A stretch of 7,483 bases of DNA from JAQUYS01 sp964430665. Lineage in GTDB: Archaea > Nanobdellota > Nanobdellia > Woesearchaeales > SKGA01. The stretch is taken from positions 1 to 7,483 of the forward strand of contig CAYSFC010000036.1 in the NCBI GenBank assembly GCA_964430665.1, in the 5' to 3' direction. The translations under genes were made by a program, and so were the position numbers. The stretch's first letter is position 1, and each line of letters starts with the position of its first letter. Below the pieces are notes generated by a model. The model was not told where the DNA came from. It was given only the letters and a program-made list of their open reading frames with translations, and did no database searches. Positions 5,192 to 7,483 of this stretch are shown here, in pieces.

Positions 5192-5674
5192 TTATTCCTC
5201 GTCATCTCCATCTTCTCTTCTGATAACTTTAACAGCATCCATTCGAAGAGTGATAGGGATAGGAACAGCACCTTCAAGTAATTCAACAACAACTTCTTCT
5301 TTTTGTTTGTCTATTCTTGAAATCTTTGCTTTTTCTCTTTTGAAAGCTCCTGAAATAATTTCAACAATGTCGTTTTTCTTAACGTTGAAACCTTTAGCAA
5401 CTTGTTCAAGAGTGTGTTCAATTTCTTTAAAATCGATTGGTTTAGGCAAAATTCCTCTAGCATAAGGAACTCCAAATGCAGCTTGTTCAGCATCTGCCTT
5501 TGTAGCTGCTTCTACAAAAACATATCCTCTCATACCATGAGGACTCGTTACAGAATAAACTTGAAGTTTTTTTCTTGCAGCATTGCTGCTAACAAAAGAA
5601 AGAACTTGTTCTTCGCGATTTGCAGTTGTTCTCAATGCAAAAATTTGAGATGTCTCTTCTCCATTTTCGTTCAT
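5192..5674 (-). CDS. spt5: Transcription elongation factor Spt5 (archaeal NusG)
   Basis: Spt5 closes over the RNA polymerase clamp, usually with Spt4, increasing processivity and linking transcription to translation. The 160 residues hold an NGN domain (about 10-88), with IFALRTTANREEQV at the start and the characteristic GMRGYVFVEA (47-56) and GVPYARGIL (68-76). A KOW domain follows (about 97-150), with VKKNDIVEIISGAFKREKAKI. The acidic tail DGDDEE is common in archaeal homologues. It is the third gene of the ftsZ-secE-spt5 cluster, starting 17 bases after secE. AGGTA at 5681-5685 (minus strand) serves as its Shine-Dalgarno, separated from the ATG by six adenines. In many archaea ribosomal protein L11 follows this gene; here it is argS. 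Confidence 0.95.
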   Translation of the reverse strand: MNENGEETSQIFALRTTANREEQVLSFVSSNAARKKLQVYSVTSPHGMRGYVFVEAATKADAEQAAFGVPYARGILPKPIDFKEIEHTLEQVAKGFNVKKNDIVEIISGAFKREKAKISRIDKQKEEVVVELLEGAVPIPITLRMDAVKVIRREDGDDEE

Positions 5675-5691
5675 TTTTTTTACCTATATTA

Positions 5692-5862
5692 TTAAATTAA
5701 TTGATCTATAAAGTGTACTAAAAAACCAATAAATCCTATTAAAAGAATTCCTAAGCCCGAAACTTTAACAATTGCTTTAAACTCTTCTTTAGTTGGTTTC
5801 TTTGTAATTTTGAATACTCTTACACATTCAGCGTAAAATGTTTTTATTTTGGTCAAACTCAT
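5692..5862 (-). CDS. secE: Preprotein translocase subunit SecE (Sec61 gamma)
   Basis: SecE clamps the SecY channel in the cytoplasmic membrane and is essential for protein export and membrane insertion. The gene codes for only 56 residues, which is normal for the archaeal/eukaryotic form with one membrane helix. An amphipathic cytoplasmic helix (about 5-18, with FYAECVRVFKIT) leads to the family signature KKPTKEEF (21-28). A hinge, KAIVKVSG, and a single transmembrane helix (about 36-52, GLGILLIGFIGFLVHFI) follow. The ATG at 5862 is fixed by a strong Shine-Dalgarno, AGAGGTGAG. It lies 43 bases after ftsZ and 17 bases before spt5, which is the conserved archaeal order. Most length cut-offs in gene finding would miss it. 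Confidence 0.93.
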   Translation of the reverse strand: MSLTKIKTFYAECVRVFKITKKPTKEEFKAIVKVSGLGILLIGFIGFLVHFIDQLI

Positions 5863-5867
5863 ATTAA

Positions 5868-5876
5868 CTCACCTCT
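5868..5876 (-). promoter_or_regulatory. Strong Shine-Dalgarno of secE
   Basis: The minus strand reads AGAGGTGAG five bases before ATG 5862. Its GAGGTGA core is the best match in the window to the archaeal anti-Shine-Dalgarno, and it decides the start of this very short gene. Confidence 0.75.
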
Positions 5877-5905
5877 TGGAAACAAAAGTCTGCTTTTAAA
5901 TTTAA

Positions 5906-7012
5906 CTAATCCATAAACTCTATTCCCAAGTCGTTTTCACGTTCAGTTTTTGCAGAATACTTTTTCTCTCGCATCCCGGTAATTTGGCTACTAGAAACAC
6001 CTGTAATTATAAGCATAACTCTAACTAGACCTTCTAAATCATCACTCATTTGAGCTCCCCAAATTATAGGTGCTTCATCATCTAATTTCAAAGTTATTTT
6101 CTCAATAATTTTTTTAGCTTCATCTAATCTTAAATCGGGACCGCCTATTACGTTAATTAAAGCCCCTCTAGCTCCTGAAATATCTACATCCAGTAAAGGA
6201 TTGCTTACTGCTTTTTCAACAGCTTCAACAGCTCTATCTTCACTATCTGCTTCACCTACACCGATTAAAGCGACACCTCCGTCACCCATAACGGTTCGAA
6301 TGTCTGCAAAATCTAAGTTTACAAGACCTGCTTTAGTTACAAGTTCGGCAATTCCTTTAACTGCGTTTGTAAGAATTTCATCTGCAACTTTAAAAGCTGT
6401 GTGCAAAGGTAAATCATTTGCTACTTCCATTAATTTATCATTAGGAATAACAATAAGAGTATCAACATTTTTTTCAAGTAACTCTAAACCGATTAAAGCA
6501 TTTTCAGTTCTTCTTCCACCTTCCATATGGAAAGGTAAAGTAACGATTGCAACAGTTAAAGAACCGCTCTTTTTAGCAATTTCAGCTATTACAGGTGCAG
6601 AACCAGTACCAGTTCCTCCACCAAGACCGCAAGTAATGAAAACCATATCGCTTCCTTGTATTGACTTTCTAATTTCTTCTTCAGATTCTTTTGCAGCGTT
6701 TTTACCTACTGTAGGATCTCCGCCTGCTCCCAATCCTTTAGCTAAATCTTTACCCATAAGGATTTTTTTATCCGCAGAAGTGTATAACAAGTCTTGTGCA
6801 TCAGTATTTACCGCAATAGTCTCAGTGCCTAAAATACCTACTTCAGCTATACGATTTATAGTATTACATCCACCACCACCACAACCTATAACTTTTATAG
6901 TTGCTTTTTGGCTTGATAATAAAGCTTCTAACTCTTGATCTTCAACATTTTGAGGATTTAGATTGTTAGTTTGACTAACTCTGTTTTGCTCTTGTTCTAT
7001 TAAAGAATCCAT
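5906..7012 (-). CDS. ftsZ: Cell division GTPase FtsZ, archaeal type
   Basis: FtsZ is the tubulin-like GTPase that polymerises into the division ring at midcell. The 368-residue protein has a variable polar N-terminus (1-36), then the GTPase domain. VIGCGGGGCNTINRI (41-55) is the first nucleotide loop, and GGGTGTGSAP (131-140) is the tubulin/FtsZ signature. The T7 loop NLDFAD (232-237) carries Asn232, Asp234 and Asp237, which complete the catalytic site of the neighbouring subunit. The C-terminal domain (about 240-340) ends in a short linker and the conserved tail DLGIEFMD, a likely docking peptide for membrane anchors such as SepF. The gene leads the ftsZ-secE-spt5 cluster, a linkage reported for FtsZ1 in haloarchaea, so an FtsZ1-type assignment is reasonable. 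Upstream TATA elements and a weak GGGTGTG at 7017-7023 precede the ATG. Its base composition is visibly less AT-rich than that of the flanking genes. Confidence 0.97.
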   Translation of the reverse strand: MDSLIEQEQNRVSQTNNLNPQNVEDQELEALLSSQKATIKVIGCGGGGCNTINRIAEVGILGTETIAVNTDAQDLLYTSADKKILMGKDLAKGLGAGGDPTVGKNAAKESEEEIRKSIQGSDMVFITCGLGGGTGTGSAPVIAEIAKKSGSLTVAIVTLPFHMEGGRRTENALIGLELLEKNVDTLIVIPNDKLMEVANDLPLHTAFKVADEILTNAVKGIAELVTKAGLVNLDFADIRTVMGDGGVALIGVGEADSEDRAVEAVEKAVSNPLLDVDISGARGALINVIGGPDLRLDEAKKIIEKITLKLDDEAPIIWGAQMSDDLEGLVRVMLIITGVSSSQITGMREKKYSAKTERENDLGIEFMD

Positions 7013-7040
7013 TTAACACACCCATATACGAATTTAATAC

Positions 7041-7071
7041 TGTTTATAGACGTTGATTTGTTTATAAATAT
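7041..7071 (-). promoter_or_regulatory. Putative ftsZ promoter region
   Basis: Two TATA candidates lie before ftsZ on the minus strand. TTTATAAA at 7061-7068 would give a leader of about 28 bases that includes the GGGTGTG ribosome site. TCTATAAAC near 7042-7050 would give a leader of under ten bases. The first fits the presence of a Shine-Dalgarno-like site better. Confidence 0.45.
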
Positions 7072-7097
7072 TTGTATTTTATTTCTATTTATAAATA
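7061..7097. repeat. Duplicated TTTATAAATA element between divergent genes
   Basis: TTTATAAATA occurs at 7061-7070 and again at 7088-7097, 27 bases apart. The core TTTATAAA is palindromic, so each copy can act as a TATA box on either strand. By position the left copy suits ftsZ and the right copy suits the lipoprotein gene. Confidence 0.6.
7087..7096 (+). promoter_or_regulatory. TATA box of the lipoprotein gene
   Basis: ATTTATAAAT is a perfect palindrome centred about 42 bases before ATG 7134. Transcription would start near 7117, giving a leader of roughly 17 bases. No clear Shine-Dalgarno lies before the ATG. Confidence 0.5.
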
Positions 7098-7133
7098 AAA
7101 AACTTTAAAAATGATGAAGCTCTGAATGAAGAC

Positions 7134-7483
7134 ATGAGAAAATTAACTTATATATTATTAATTTCGTTAGTCTTAATTCTAACAAGCTGTGGAGGTCAAA
7201 CTCTTTACATGTGTTCAGATGGATCTGTAGGTGGCGGAGTTGTTCCTGAAGGAGATAAAATAACTTATATTTGTCCAGATGGAAGGGAAACTTTTTCTTT
7301 AGATAGATGTCGTTTCACAAAACCTTTTGTGATAACTCAAGTTGATGCTGAGAAAGCGGCTTTAGCTTATGTTAAAGGATATGTTGCACCACAAGGTTGG
7401 ACTGTATCTTTAATTAATGTTCATCCTGATGAAGATTGGAAAGCACAATTAGTTATTTCTAAACGAGACGAAGAAGGATATGA
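7134..7483 (+). CDS. Putative lipoprotein with bacterial-type lipobox (3' end outside window)
   Basis: The frame stays open from the ATG at 7134 to the window edge (116 codons seen). Residues 1-18 form a classical lipoprotein signal peptide: Arg2-Lys3, a hydrophobic core (4-16), then Leu16-Thr17-Ser18-Cys19, an exact lipobox, followed by Gly-Gly. The mature protein would therefore start at Cys19 and be anchored to the outer face of the membrane. After the anchor come two similar units, YMCSDG (25-30) and YICPDG (45-50), with a further Cys at 59 that could form disulfides. From about 62 on there is a mixed alpha/beta region (VDAEKAALAYVKGYV, then GWTVSLINVHPDEDW) with no family I recognise. 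The gene diverges from ftsZ. Processing would require a signal peptidase II, and an LspA homologue is encoded at 2198-2632. Confidence 0.8.
   Translation, partial: MRKLTYILLISLVLILTSCGGQTLYMCSDGSVGGGVVPEGDKITYICPDGRETFSLDRCRFTKPFVITQVDAEKAALAYVKGYVAPQGWTVSLINVHPDEDWKAQLVISKRDEEGY

Noticed and set aside
5250..5695. Plus-strand frames opposite spt5 (5250-5465 and 5402-5695) and a minus-strand frame at 5311-5493
   Set aside because: All overlap the clear Spt5 frame in other phases, show no family motifs and have no promoters of their own.
6201..6938. A 245-codon open frame on the plus strand antisense to ftsZ
   Set aside because: It lies wholly inside ftsZ, its composition (Ser, Ala, Pro and Thr rich) mirrors the ftsZ reverse complement, and it has no ribosome site. 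The FtsZ motifs on the other strand are unambiguous.
7111..7137. Possible C/D box guide RNA (ATGATGA followed by CTGA)
   Set aside because: The C-like box and D-like box are only four bases apart, too close for a guide, and a second properly spaced pair is missing.
1..7483. CRISPR array, insertion sequence, tRNA or rRNA gene, toxin-antitoxin or defence system
   Set aside because: No spaced direct repeats, transposase motifs, cloverleaf patterns or defence protein signatures were seen on either strand.

Overview
The window is AT-rich (roughly 30% G+C by eye) and archaeal. It encodes archaeal Spt5, archaeal/eukaryotic SecE (Sec61 gamma), initiation factor aIF1A, transcription cleavage factor TFS and an archaeal FtsZ. 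Several starts are preceded by TATA-like boxes at archaeal spacing, and the Shine-Dalgarno sequences are of the GAGGTGA type. Low G+C, small compact genes, short lineage-specific proteins and bacterial-type additions point to a DPANN archaeon, perhaps near Woesearchaeota or Pacearchaeota. That placement is inference, because no rRNA is present.

Left part (1-2632). The window opens with the last codons of an unidentified plus-strand gene. A dCMP deaminase gene of the DCTD type follows, with its own promoter and a T-rich terminator. TFS (minus) and a membrane protein (plus) then diverge from one palindromic TATA element at 1075-1082. The membrane protein heads a tight plus-strand operon: a two-helix membrane protein, an acidic disordered protein with an amphipathic N-terminus and a C-terminal coiled coil, and a signal peptidase II (LspA) homologue. 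The last two genes overlap by 20 bases.

Right part (2629-7012). All genes are on the minus strand. In transcription order they are ftsZ, secE, spt5, argS, an unrecognised 128-residue protein and aIF1A. ftsZ-secE-spt5 is a conserved archaeal neighbourhood linking cell division, protein export and transcription elongation. secE codes for only 56 residues. argS, the 128-residue gene and aIF1A appear able to start from their own promoters with little or no leader. aIF1A meets lspA tail to tail, and the two stop codons share the palindrome TTAA.

Right end (7013-7483). A divergent intergenic region carries two copies of TTTATAAATA and separates ftsZ from a truncated plus-strand gene. That gene begins with a textbook bacterial-style lipoprotein signal peptide (lipobox L-T-S-C).

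Most notable points. A signal peptidase II homologue and a lipobox protein lie in the same archaeal window, suggesting bacterial-type lipoprotein maturation. The LspA keeps both catalytic aspartates but has Asn where the GNxxDR aspartate is expected. The arginyl-tRNA synthetase has GLHN where the class I HIGH motif should be. I did not find a defence system, mobile element, CRISPR array or RNA gene.
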